Shown here one piece after another: positions 1-5,079 of a DNA stretch of 5,079 nt (position 1 is its first letter; each line of letters opens with the position of its first letter). The DNA comes from a bacterium (GTDB lineage Bacteria; Chloroflexota; Dormibacteria; UBA8260; Bog-877). A program made the translations under genes and the position numbers. The stretch lies in the NCBI GenBank assembly GCA_021817185.1, contig JAKAVU010000172.1:1-5079 (forward strand), in the 5' to 3' direction. Below the pieces are notes generated by a model. That model had not been told where the DNA came from, did not search any database, and saw nothing but the letters and a program-made list of their open reading frames with translations.

Positions 1-120
1 CGATCTCTCCAAGGCGGCCTGCAGAAGCTGCTGCGCCCCGCTTCGGACCACAGCCTCCAAGAGGTCCTGGGGCGCCGCCACCGGTGCGGTGGGCGGCAGG
101 ATCTGATACTTTGCAGACAC
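1..120 (-). CDS. Probable IS256-family transposase, N-terminal 40 codons (runs off the window)
   Basis: This frame is open from a GTG at 118-120 to the left edge, giving 40 residues with the C-terminal part missing. The GTG is preceded by GGAGG (128-132) with a 7-base spacer, a near-ideal ribosome binding site. There is no other ATG, GTG or TTG start back to the in-frame TGA near 225. The visible protein has a loose N-terminus, then PQDLLEAVVRSGAQQLLQAA at residues 17-36. This matches, from memory, the opening helix of IS256/mutator-type transposases, which read roughly D-P-L-x-x-x-L-R-x-G-A-x-x-L-L-x-x-A-x-E. The catalytic DDE residues would lie outside the window, so the enzyme cannot be judged intact. 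Family assignment rests on one short motif and the terminal-repeat-like sequence upstream. An unrelated protein with a similar amphipathic helix remains possible. Confidence 0.45.
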   Translation of the reverse strand, partial: MSAKYQILPPTAPVAAPQDLLEAVVRSGAQQLLQAALERS

Positions 121-190
121 GGCGTAGCCTCCAGTGCGGACCCGTTCCAGCGGGTCTCTCCGTGAGTTCGTTGCCTGGTAGGCTACGCCG
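120..190 (-). repeat. Inverted repeat sequestering the transposase ribosome binding site
   Basis: The arm cggcgtagcct at 120-130 is exactly complementary to aggctacgccg at 180-190 (11 bp). After a one-base bulge the pairing continues with ccag (131-134) against ctgg (175-178). Inside is a second perfect hairpin, gacccg (139-144) and cgggtc (151-156), with a 6-base loop. In a minus-strand RNA the GGAGG ribosome binding site (128-132) lies wholly in the outer stem, and the first base of the GTG start is also paired. No U-tract follows, so this is not an intrinsic terminator. In IS10 and IS50, comparable structures form only in read-through transcripts and block transposase translation. The same role is inferred here. 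Confidence 0.6.
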
Positions 191-244
191 TCGCTTTCCC
201 TGAGGTCAGCCGACGGCCCGGGTCAATTTGCACAACTCCTGACG

Positions 245-812
245 TTAGCTCTCTCCACCGTGGTCAAGACCACATAGCCGGAACCGAATGCCGAGCACTT
301 GCCGCGGGACCCTACCCCGGGAAAGACCCCGAACGGGCGTGGCCATTAGCCCGGGCGAAAGTTTGGGCGGTTCGCGGTTCACCTACGGACGGACACGGAC
401 GCGATGCTTCCTTTCCGCGAGCCGGACCACACGCTCGGAGTTCCACTGGAGGGTCCGCGCCGCACCATCGGCTGAATGCGACCCACACAAGTCGGTGGAG
501 CGGAGCTGCCTTTCTCAAACCTCCACCCCAAATTGGCGACGTCTTCCCCGGTCCACGATTTCTTGGGACAACTGCTTGGCATGCTGGGCAGGTCAACCAG
601 GAGGAAGCCAGATGACCGAGAGACGGCGGCGGCTGGGTGGGCTCACCGCTGAGCCATCGTGACCTGCTGGGCCACGCTCCCGCGGTCGCTTGCCCAGGGA
701 TTCTAGCCCCGGCAGCGGTTACGGCCCGAAGCTTGGCCGAACGCGCCTCCGCTGCGACCCTACACCCGCTCCGCCGTTCCAGGCCGCCGTGGCATCGGGG
801 TCCCCGGACTGG
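245..812. other. Region of about 570 bases with no recognisable gene
   Basis: This region lies between the probable insertion-sequence end and the stop of the hydrolase gene. Reading frames on both strands give arginine-, proline- and serine-rich translations without family motifs, typical of chance frames in GC-rich DNA. I found no tRNA, recognised riboswitch or terminator. Two local items stand out. A strong ribosome binding site, aggagg (599-604), sits 7 bases before the ATG at 612 of a 16-codon frame on the plus strand that stops at 660-662. A perfect hairpin, ggctca-ccgc-tgagcc, occupies 640-655 inside that frame. The region may be debris left by insertion or decay of an older gene, but no ancestor could be recognised. 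Confidence 0.5.
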
Positions 813-1787
813 TCACTCGCTGTTCGCCCCACGGTCCAGGTCGCTCAGAAAGTCCAGGAGACCGCTGAAATACACTTCCTGATCGTCATACATGGCCAGG
901 TGGCTCCCGTTGGGGCAGTGATGGTATCGCCCTTGAGGTAGGAGCCGGGCCATCTCCCGCAGATGATCGGGGTCCATGGTGTCATGCTCCGCGCCCATGA
1001 CCAGGGTGGGGACGGTGATCCGTCTCAGGTCCCCGACCCGGTCCCAGAGAGCCAGGCTGGCCTCCCGGCTCATGCCCAGCTCGCTCGGGCCCTGCATCGG
1101 CACGTAGATCGCCGGGTTGATGTGGCTGAAGCCCCGCTGCACCGGGTCGGGCCACTCGCTGGCCGGCATGCGCAGCACGTGGCGCTCGTAGTGATGCGGA
1201 ATCAGCAGCTCGAGATAGCGGGGATTTTCGGTGTCGGTCGCGGCCTCCAGGGCCCGAATCTCGGCGAGTGCCGCCTGGTCCATCCGCGGGGCGAGGACGG
1301 ACTCGGCGTAGGCCGTGTAGGCGGGGGCGCTGGCCATCATGTTGGAGATCACCAGCCCGCGCAGCCGCCCTGGGTGAGTCAGCGCGTACTCCATGGCCAG
1401 CAGTCCGCCCCAGGATTGCCCATACAGGACGAAGTTTTGCGGGGTTAGCCCGAGCGACCGGCGCACCTGCTCGACCTCGTCCACGAAGCGGTCCAGCTGC
1501 CAGAGCTCGGGAGCGTCGGGTTGGTCGCTGTTGCCCGACCCCAGCTGGTCGTAGTAGTAGTACTCGATTCCCGCCGCGGGGAGGAAGCTGTCGAAGGCCT
1601 CCAGGTACTCGTGCGTCGAGCCCGGCCCTCCGTGCAGGAGCAGGACCTTGAGCTGGGGGTTGTTGCCGATGCGCTTGGTCCAGACGAGGTGGGGCCCGGA
1701 CGGCGTGTCGATCGGGATCCGGCGGGCGCCGCCGCTCAACCGGTCGGGCAGCCCCCGGGTGTCCAGGTAGGTGGTGAGGTTCTTCAA
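813..1787 (-). CDS. Proline iminopeptidase-family alpha/beta hydrolase (peptidase S33)
   Basis: This 324-residue protein is a cytoplasmic alpha/beta hydrolase of the proline-specific peptidase group, which typically removes N-terminal proline from short peptides. Visible signatures are the oxyanion motif HGGPG (residues 52-56), the segment EYYYYDQLGSGNSDQP (75-90) and the nucleophile elbow GQSWGG (123-128) with Ser125. Asp269 in GAEHD and His296 in NGSH complete the likely triad. Residues 140-255 would form the lid that sets specificity. There is no signal peptide or membrane segment, and the length is normal. The start is a TTG: an in-frame TAG lies five codons upstream, no Met codon occurs until about residue 150, and AGGAG (1797-1801) is 9 bases before it. 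It lies 75 bases downstream of the ATPase gene and is probably co-transcribed with it. The fold and triad are well supported. True proline specificity is less certain, since some relatives are amidases or esterases. Confidence 0.88.
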   Translation of the reverse strand: MKNLTTYLDTRGLPDRLSGGARRIPIDTPSGPHLVWTKRIGNNPQLKVLLLHGGPGSTHEYLEAFDSFLPAAGIEYYYYDQLGSGNSDQPDAPELWQLDRFVDEVEQVRRSLGLTPQNFVLYGQSWGGLLAMEYALTHPGRLRGLVISNMMASAPAYTAYAESVLAPRMDQAALAEIRALEAATDTENPRYLELLIPHHYERHVLRMPASEWPDPVQRGFSHINPAIYVPMQGPSELGMSREASLALWDRVGDLRRITVPTLVMGAEHDTMDPDHLREMARLLPQGRYHHCPNGSHLAMYDDQEVYFSGLLDFLSDLDRGANSE

Positions 1788-1849
1788 AGCTCCGGTCTCC
1801 TAAGGGAAGTGGGCGCCCTGCGGATGGATGTCGCGCTCTGTTGGTCCAT
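1784..1849 (-). CDS. Candidate 21-codon leader ORF overlapping the hydrolase start
   Basis: An ATG at 1847-1849 is preceded by AGGGG with a 5-base spacer and opens a 21-residue frame. It begins MDQQSATSIRR and is basic, with four arginines and no membrane segment. Its TGA (1784-1786) overlaps the TTG start of the hydrolase (1785-1787) in the arrangement TTGA, and the hydrolase's own ribosome binding site lies inside it. It starts 13 bases after the ATPase stop codon. Such overlaps usually mean translational coupling, so a ribosome finishing this frame could reinitiate at the weak TTG. There is no evidence that the peptide itself has a function, and a frame this short can arise by chance. Confidence 0.3.
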   Translation of the reverse strand: MDQQSATSIRRAPTSLRRPEL

Positions 1850-1862
1850 GGTCGCCCCTGGA

Positions 1863-3470
1863 TTACGCGGGCCCCGCCCGGGTCATGTCGCTCTGGCTGT
1901 GACCGCGGGCTCTCCCGGTACTCCAATGGTGTGCCATCGCCCTGCTGCGCATCAGGTGGCGACGCACCCTTACCAGCATTCGTATCAGCTCCTCAGCCAG
2001 CTCCTCCGGGGCCGCCCGCGGACGGTTGTAGAGGACGTATTCCTTGGCAACCAGGGTGGCCAGGTAGTCCAGCAGAGCCATCTCGTCACCGCGAACCAGG
2101 AGGAAGTCGGGATGGCTCTGGTTGTAGAGCACGGCGCCGGCGTCGGGATCGAAGCGGCTCCGCGCGGCTTCGGGGTGGGGATCCGGGATCAGGGTCGGCA
2201 GGTGCCGCGAGCGCTGGCGCCCGGCCTTCGAGCCGCTCTCGGGGAACCCGGGGGGCTCTTGGGGACGCTCGGGCCGGGCCGCCGGTTGGAGCGAAATGGG
2301 GAGATCCTCGTCGCCGCTCTCGACGTCGTCGCCGGCGAGCGGGTCTTCGTTGCCGGCCTCCACGAGCAGCTGCAGCTCAGCCCCGTCACCATCCTCACTG
2401 CCCATCCAGCTCCGCATCGGGTTTTCCAGGTCGCTAAGCTCGCGAAGGACTCTACCGAAGATCCTGCGGACCGCTTCAGACACCCGGTCGCTGACCTCTC
2501 TGTCGGACTCCTCCGCCAGCCGGCCCAGGGTTGCGGTCACCAGTGGTTCCACCTCACGCACCGCATTGCGGAATACGGGGTAAACCTGTCGATCAAGGAG
2601 AATGCCCCGGCGCCCGGCGGTTTGCAGCAGCCGTTCGAAGGTGATCCGCCCAGCGACCTGATCGCTGTTCCACGGCGGCCCATCGAAGTCGTCCAGGTCG
2701 GAGATGTCATCGATGATCGTCGTACCCGCCCTACCCACCACGGCGACACGCCGGCGGTGGTCCGGTCTTGGAGCCACCTGAAGCGAGAACTCCACCCGGC
2801 CCAGGAGGGTGGGCCGGGGAGGGATCGGCAGACGCACCCCGTCTGGGGGAAAGGGGGCGACCAGCTCGGAGTGGGTGCCCTGCACCACCTCGATGCTGTA
2901 GTCTCCGCGCTCTATGGCAGCTCCACGGCGCCGCTGCAGGTAGTCGACCAGCTTCCTGAGGGTGATTCCCCGAACGGCGTCGGGATCCAGGTCCCCGAGG
3001 TAAACCGTGGTGCCGGGCCCCACCCGGGCCCTGCGTCGCTCTGTGAGCTCCAGTTTGGCGATGGTGCTGCCTCGATCCAGGTGCAGGCAATGGGTCTGGT
3101 CCCCACCTTCCGGCCGGGTCACCACATCGCAGCGCCCCCCCAACTGCTGAAAGGCGAGCAGGCCGATGGCCTTCTCGCCCAGGGTGCGTGGATCCCCCTC
3201 CTTCTGAGATTCGAAGAGGCTCCGGGCCACCCGGCGCAGCTGGTCCGCGTCCATCCCAGGGCCTTCGTCATCCACCGCTATCAGGGGATGGCGGCCCTGG
3301 CGCCGCAGCACCACTGTGATCCGGCCACCCCTACGATCGGCCGCCAGGTAGGCGTCCGCGGCGTTGGAGATGAACTCGTTGAGCGCGTCCTTGGGATCCT
3401 GGTAGGCCTGGCCGGTGACCAGCACCGCCTTGGCGAGGTTCCCTATGCGAAGCTTGATCTCCTCCGGCAT
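1863..3470 (-). CDS. GHKL/Hsp90-type ATP-binding protein of unknown function
   Basis: This 535-residue soluble protein has an N-terminal Bergerat ATPase fold of the Hsp90/MutL/MORC type. The N-box NEFISNAADAY (residues 31-41) supplies the likely catalytic Glu32 and Mg-binding Asn36. DDEGPGM (67-73) is the DxGxG nucleotide motif, GEKAIGLLAF (98-107) forms the lid glycines, and GPGTTV (151-156) matches the G-T motif. Residues 160-345 resemble a transducer-like middle region. About 355-430 is an acidic then proline-rich, probably disordered linker. The C-terminus (440-510) carries YNQSHPDFLL and a helical segment, a pattern I associate with uncharacterised ATP-binding proteins rather than sensor kinases. 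No His-containing phosphoacceptor domain, HSP90 C-terminal MEEVD or MutL endonuclease motif is seen. ATG 3470 is the first standard start in an open upstream frame, and its ribosome binding site is weak. Bacterial relatives of this fold include chaperones, mismatch-repair proteins and conflict-system ATPases; which role applies cannot be read here. Confidence 0.85.
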   Translation of the reverse strand: MPEEIKLRIGNLAKAVLVTGQAYQDPKDALNEFISNAADAYLAADRRGGRITVVLRRQGRHPLIAVDDEGPGMDADQLRRVARSLFESQKEGDPRTLGEKAIGLLAFQQLGGRCDVVTRPEGGDQTHCLHLDRGSTIAKLELTERRRARVGPGTTVYLGDLDPDAVRGITLRKLVDYLQRRRGAAIERGDYSIEVVQGTHSELVAPFPPDGVRLPIPPRPTLLGRVEFSLQVAPRPDHRRRVAVVGRAGTTIIDDISDLDDFDGPPWNSDQVAGRITFERLLQTAGRRGILLDRQVYPVFRNAVREVEPLVTATLGRLAEESDREVSDRVSEAVRRIFGRVLRELSDLENPMRSWMGSEDGDGAELQLLVEAGNEDPLAGDDVESGDEDLPISLQPAARPERPQEPPGFPESGSKAGRQRSRHLPTLIPDPHPEAARSRFDPDAGAVLYNQSHPDFLLVRGDEMALLDYLATLVAKEYVLYNRPRAAPEELAEELIRMLVRVRRHLMRSRAMAHHWSTGRARGHSQSDMTRAGPA

Positions 3471-3523
3471 GCCCAGCGATCTTAGGCCCCGTACCCGCCC
3501 TGGAGCTGAACGCGCCCAGTGCG

Positions 3524-3538
3524 GGCCAGCCCCTGGCC
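3524..3538. repeat. Short GC-rich perfect hairpin between the DUF4395 and ATPase genes
   Basis: The sequence ggccag-ccc-ctggcc forms a 6-bp stem with a 3-base loop in the 84-base gap between the DUF4395 stop and the ATPase start. No run of T follows on either strand, so it does not qualify as a typical intrinsic terminator. It could pause transcription, stabilise an mRNA end, or be incidental in such GC-rich DNA. Confidence 0.3.
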
Positions 3539-3554
3539 GCCCGGAAGCGGCTGG

Positions 3555-4040
3555 CTAGACGTCCGCCGGACGGCGGCGTCTGATGTCCATGCAGGAGGCG
3601 CACACCGAGGCGGGGATCAAGCCCACGGCCATCAGTCGGGAGAACATCCAGCACCCCAGGCAGAAGGCGAAGGCGGCCTCGAGAAAGGCCGCGGCCAAGA
3701 GCACCGCAAGGAGCGCGTACGCCAGGGTGGCCGCGTGAAGTCCAAACCAGGCGGCTGTCGCCGCCACCGTCAGCACCGCCCCGATCCCCTGGGCGAAGCG
3801 CTTGGGAGGACCGGGCACGAGCCGCGGCGAGGCGCTGAGCCGAGGTGCGACCCAGCGGGTGGCCAGCTGCCCCAGCGGGCTGAGCCGGGGACCGGTGGCC
3901 ACCCGGGCCAGGAAGCCATAGGCGAGGATCGCGCTCACCCAGGGCAGCTGCAGCGCCAGTGCCAGGGTGGCGACCAGTACCACGCCCGAGGCCACCACTC
4001 GGCTGGCCACCTCATTCACGGGGTTGGGGAAGCTAAACAT
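3555..4040 (-). CDS. DUF4395 family integral membrane protein
   Basis: This 161-residue membrane protein matches the DUF4395 pattern as I recall it. FPNPVNEVASRVV opens the protein (residues 4-16), and GFLARVATGPRLSPLGQLATR (42-62) and GPPKRFAQGIG (77-87) form conserved cytoplasmic-side segments. FCLGCW (126-131) and CASCMD (147-152) carry paired cysteines. Hydrophobic stretches at about 12-41 and 84-124 would give three or four membrane passes. The two CxxC pairs suggest a redox or metal-binding role at the membrane; members are often found near thioredoxin- or rhodanese-like genes, though none is present here. The function is unknown. The ATG at 4040 is preceded by GTGGAG with a 4-base spacer. 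The gene follows thiM by 134 bases and precedes the ATPase by 84 bases in the same direction, so co-transcription is possible. No sequence link to thiamine metabolism is visible. Confidence 0.85.
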   Translation of the reverse strand: MFSFPNPVNEVASRVVASGVVLVATLALALQLPWVSAILAYGFLARVATGPRLSPLGQLATRWVAPRLSASPRLVPGPPKRFAQGIGAVLTVAATAAWFGLHAATLAYALLAVLLAAAFLEAAFAFCLGCWMFSRLMAVGLIPASVCASCMDIRRRRPADV

Positions 4041-4174
4041 GGGGCTCCACTGAAAGCCAGAACTTGCGCCACAACAATAGAGCCTGGCGCGCCCGGGTGC
4101 TCGCCCCTCCGGGCTGGGCTCCTAGCCAGGCCGGGTCACCGACGCGCCATCCCAAGCCCCCACGCGGCCGCGAG
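4041..4174 (-). other. Intergenic spacer between thiM and the DUF4395 gene, with imperfect GC-rich hairpins
   Basis: This 134-base gap contains an inverted repeat, gcccgg (4091-4096) and ccgggc (4109-4114), with a 12-base loop, and a smaller ggct-cct-agcc hairpin beside it. Neither is followed by a clear U-tract on the minus strand, so termination after thiM is uncertain. I saw no convincing -35/-10 promoter for the DUF4395 gene. Confidence 0.3.
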
Positions 4175-4954
4175 TCAGGAGGACGCCTCCAGGGCCAGGG
4201 CTCCCAGGGAGTCGAGGAGTCGGACGGCGTAGGTCCCAGGCCCCGGGGGCGGGGGGGAGGCGGCCCGATTTCCCGCCTCCTTGAGGATTGCGGAGGCGTC
4301 CTGGGCAGCTCGGAGCGGGTCGCTGCCCACCGCCAGGATGGCGGCCATCACCGCCCCCAGCGCGCACCCAACCCCCGTAACTCTCGTCATGAGGATGTCT
4401 CCCCCAGAAACCTCCAGCACCTGCTGGCCATCTGTCACGTAGTCGACGGCGCCGCTCACCGCCACCACCGCCCCACTTGCCCTCGCCAGCTCCCGAGCCG
4501 GTCCGACTGCCGCTGCCGAGCCCACCCTGGAGTCCACCCCGCGGCCGGCCGCTCCGGAGACGCCGGCCAGGCTGGCGATCTCAGATGCGTTGCCGCGGAT
4601 GATGGCTGGCCGATGGCTCAGGAGCTCGCGAGCCAGGACGGTGCGGTGCTCGAGCGCCCCGACGGCGACCGGATCGAGCACCCAGGGGCGGTCGGCGCTG
4701 TGCGCCGCCGCCGCTGCTGAGCGCATCGCCGCCTCCCGCTCCGCGCTCAGGGTCCCCAGGTTGACCAGCACCGCACCCGCCACCCTGGCAAATGGCCCAG
4801 ACTCCTCGGCATTCTCGACCATCGCCGGAGATGCACCCAGCGCCAGCAGGACGTTGGCGGTGAAGCCCGCGACCACGATGTTGGTGAGGCAGTGGACCAG
4901 GGGTGACCCGGTCACCACTGCTCGCAGGGAGGGATTCCAGGTGGGCTCGGTCAT
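4175..4954 (-). CDS. thiM: Hydroxyethylthiazole kinase
   Basis: ThiM phosphorylates 4-methyl-5-(2-hydroxyethyl)thiazole with ATP, salvaging the thiazole half of thiamine; it is a cytoplasmic ribokinase-fold enzyme. The 259-residue length is normal. Diagnostic segments are LVHCLTNIVVAGFTANVLLA (residues 19-38) and GASPAM (40-45), which form the thiazole site. DPVAVGA (94-100), RGNASEI (120-126) and VTGVGCALGA (192-201) follow, with Cys197 at the conserved catalytic-loop cysteine. The C-terminal helix region includes a short proline run (234-237), probably a surface loop. The ATG at 4954 is chosen because the TPP riboswitch ends on it and AGGGA lies 4 bases upstream. No thiD, thiE or thiazole transporter gene is visible beside it, so partner enzymes must be elsewhere. 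TPP-dependent repression at the level of translation is inferred from the upstream aptamer. Confidence 0.95.
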   Translation of the reverse strand: MTEPTWNPSLRAVVTGSPLVHCLTNIVVAGFTANVLLALGASPAMVENAEESGPFARVAGAVLVNLGTLSAEREAAMRSAAAAAHSADRPWVLDPVAVGALEHRTVLARELLSHRPAIIRGNASEIASLAGVSGAAGRGVDSRVGSAAAVGPARELARASGAVVAVSGAVDYVTDGQQVLEVSGGDILMTRVTGVGCALGAVMAAILAVGSDPLRAAQDASAILKEAGNRAASPPPPGPGTYAVRLLDSLGALALEASS

Positions 4955-5033
4955 GACTTCCCTTCGCTAGTGCCAGCTAGATGAGGTTCTACGGGTGTGC
5001 TCTCAGTCCGGCGGGACAGACACCCTGCGCCAC
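4953..5033 (-). promoter_or_regulatory. TPP riboswitch (THI element) controlling thiM
   Basis: The minus-strand leader carries the TPP aptamer core in order. P2 pairs GGGTGT (5020-5025) with ACACCC (4993-4998). P3 pairs GTCC (5014-5017) with GGAC (5006-5009), running into the hallmark CTGAGA (5001-5006). GAACC (4985-4989) follows, then P5 CTAG/CTAG (4977-4980 and 4967-4970), and finally GCGAAGGGA (4959-4967). A plausible P1 pairs GTGGC (5029-5033) with GTCAT (4953-4957), including two G-U pairs. The AGGGA in the 3' part is also the thiM ribosome binding site, and P1 takes in two bases of the ATG. Ligand binding would therefore hide the start directly, giving translational repression by TPP. 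One position departs from the usual CCTGAT: here it reads CCTCAT (variant base at 4983). Confidence 0.93.
4959..4963 (-). promoter_or_regulatory. thiM ribosome binding site inside the aptamer
   Basis: AGGGA on the minus strand lies 4 bases before the thiM ATG and forms part of the conserved 3' strand of the TPP aptamer (P4 side). The position fixes the thiM start and implies that ribosome access and ligand binding are mutually exclusive, with no separate expression platform needed. Confidence 0.75.
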
Positions 5034-5079
5034 TCGCTCCATCGTACGCGGGGCTCACGATGAACTCGCCCCACGCTGA

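Larger units (their letters stand above)
1..241 (-). mobile_element. 5' end of a probable IS256-type insertion sequence
   Basis: The probable transposase start, a hairpin over its ribosome binding site and a terminal-repeat-like sequence occur in the order expected for one end of an insertion sequence. On the minus strand the putative end reads AGGAGTTGTGCAAATTGACC (221-240). A TTGTGCA block followed by TTGAC resembles ends recalled for IS256-family elements. The other end is outside the window, so neither the matching inverted repeat nor a target duplication can be seen, and the outer boundary could be off by several bases. Confidence 0.35.

Noticed and set aside
288..662. A 124-codon plus-strand frame in the gene-free stretch
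   Set aside because: The composition is arginine-, serine- and threonine-rich with no recognisable domain and no good ribosome binding site at its first ATG. Only its last 16 codons have a strong start, recorded separately.
982..1926. A 314-codon minus-strand frame overlapping the hydrolase gene
   Set aside because: It is an alternative frame of the hydrolase and ATPase 3' end. The translation is arginine/proline/alanine-rich without motifs, while the hydrolase frame contains a full catalytic triad.
1521..3485. A 654-codon open frame on the plus strand opposite the ATPase and the hydrolase N-terminus
   Set aside because: It is antisense to two genes with clear catalytic motifs. Its translation is valine/glycine/arginine-rich with no family motif, as expected from mirrored GC-rich codon bias.
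4091..4114. GC-rich inverted repeat after thiM as an intrinsic terminator
   Set aside because: The loop is 12 bases and no U-tract follows on the minus strand.
3519..4232. A 237-codon plus-strand frame across the DUF4395 gene and spacer
   Set aside because: It is antisense to DUF4395 and rich in glycine, histidine and arginine. No motif or plausible ribosome binding context was seen.
5042..5047. TACGAT on the minus strand as a -10 box for the thiM riboswitch transcript
   Set aside because: It matches 4 of 6 consensus bases, but no acceptable -35 lies 16-18 bases upstream, so it is not called as a promoter.
5060..5079. Possible divergent gene starting at an ATG on the plus strand at the right edge
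   Set aside because: Only six codons are visible before the window ends and there is no clear ribosome binding site, so no call can be supported.

Overview
The window is a GC-rich bacterial chromosomal segment. All recognised genes lie on the minus strand, so transcription runs from high to low coordinates. GTG and TTG starts, strong purine-rich ribosome binding sites, and the style of the ThiM and DUF4395 proteins suggest a high-GC Gram-positive or Chloroflexota-like lineage. This is a weak guess, because no rRNA or other taxonomic marker is present.

From right to left: a TPP (thiamine pyrophosphate) riboswitch (about 4953-5033) ends on the start codon of thiM, hydroxyethylthiazole kinase (4175-4954). 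Next come a DUF4395 membrane protein with two CxxC pairs (3555-4040), a 535-residue GHKL/Hsp90-type ATPase of unknown function (1863-3470), and a proline iminopeptidase-family alpha/beta hydrolase (813-1787). The gaps between genes are 134, 84 and 75 bases, and none contains a convincing intrinsic terminator. Read-through from the riboswitch promoter into the other genes is therefore possible but unproven. A 21-codon reading frame fills most of the gap before the hydrolase and overlaps its TTG start.

The stretch 245-812 holds no recognisable gene. The left edge (1 to about 241) looks like the 5' end of an insertion sequence: the first 40 codons of a probable IS256-family transposase run off the window. 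They have a good Shine-Dalgarno buried in an 11-bp inverted repeat and a plausible terminal repeat near 221-241.

The genes do not form a clear single pathway. ThiM salvages the thiazole half of thiamine under TPP feedback. The ATPase and hydrolase are probably co-transcribed, and the ATPase is the least understood component. No defence island, CRISPR array or obviously new multi-gene system is visible. The most interesting points are the riboswitch, with one departure from a conserved motif, the orphan GHKL ATPase paired with a peptidase, and the hairpin over the transposase start.
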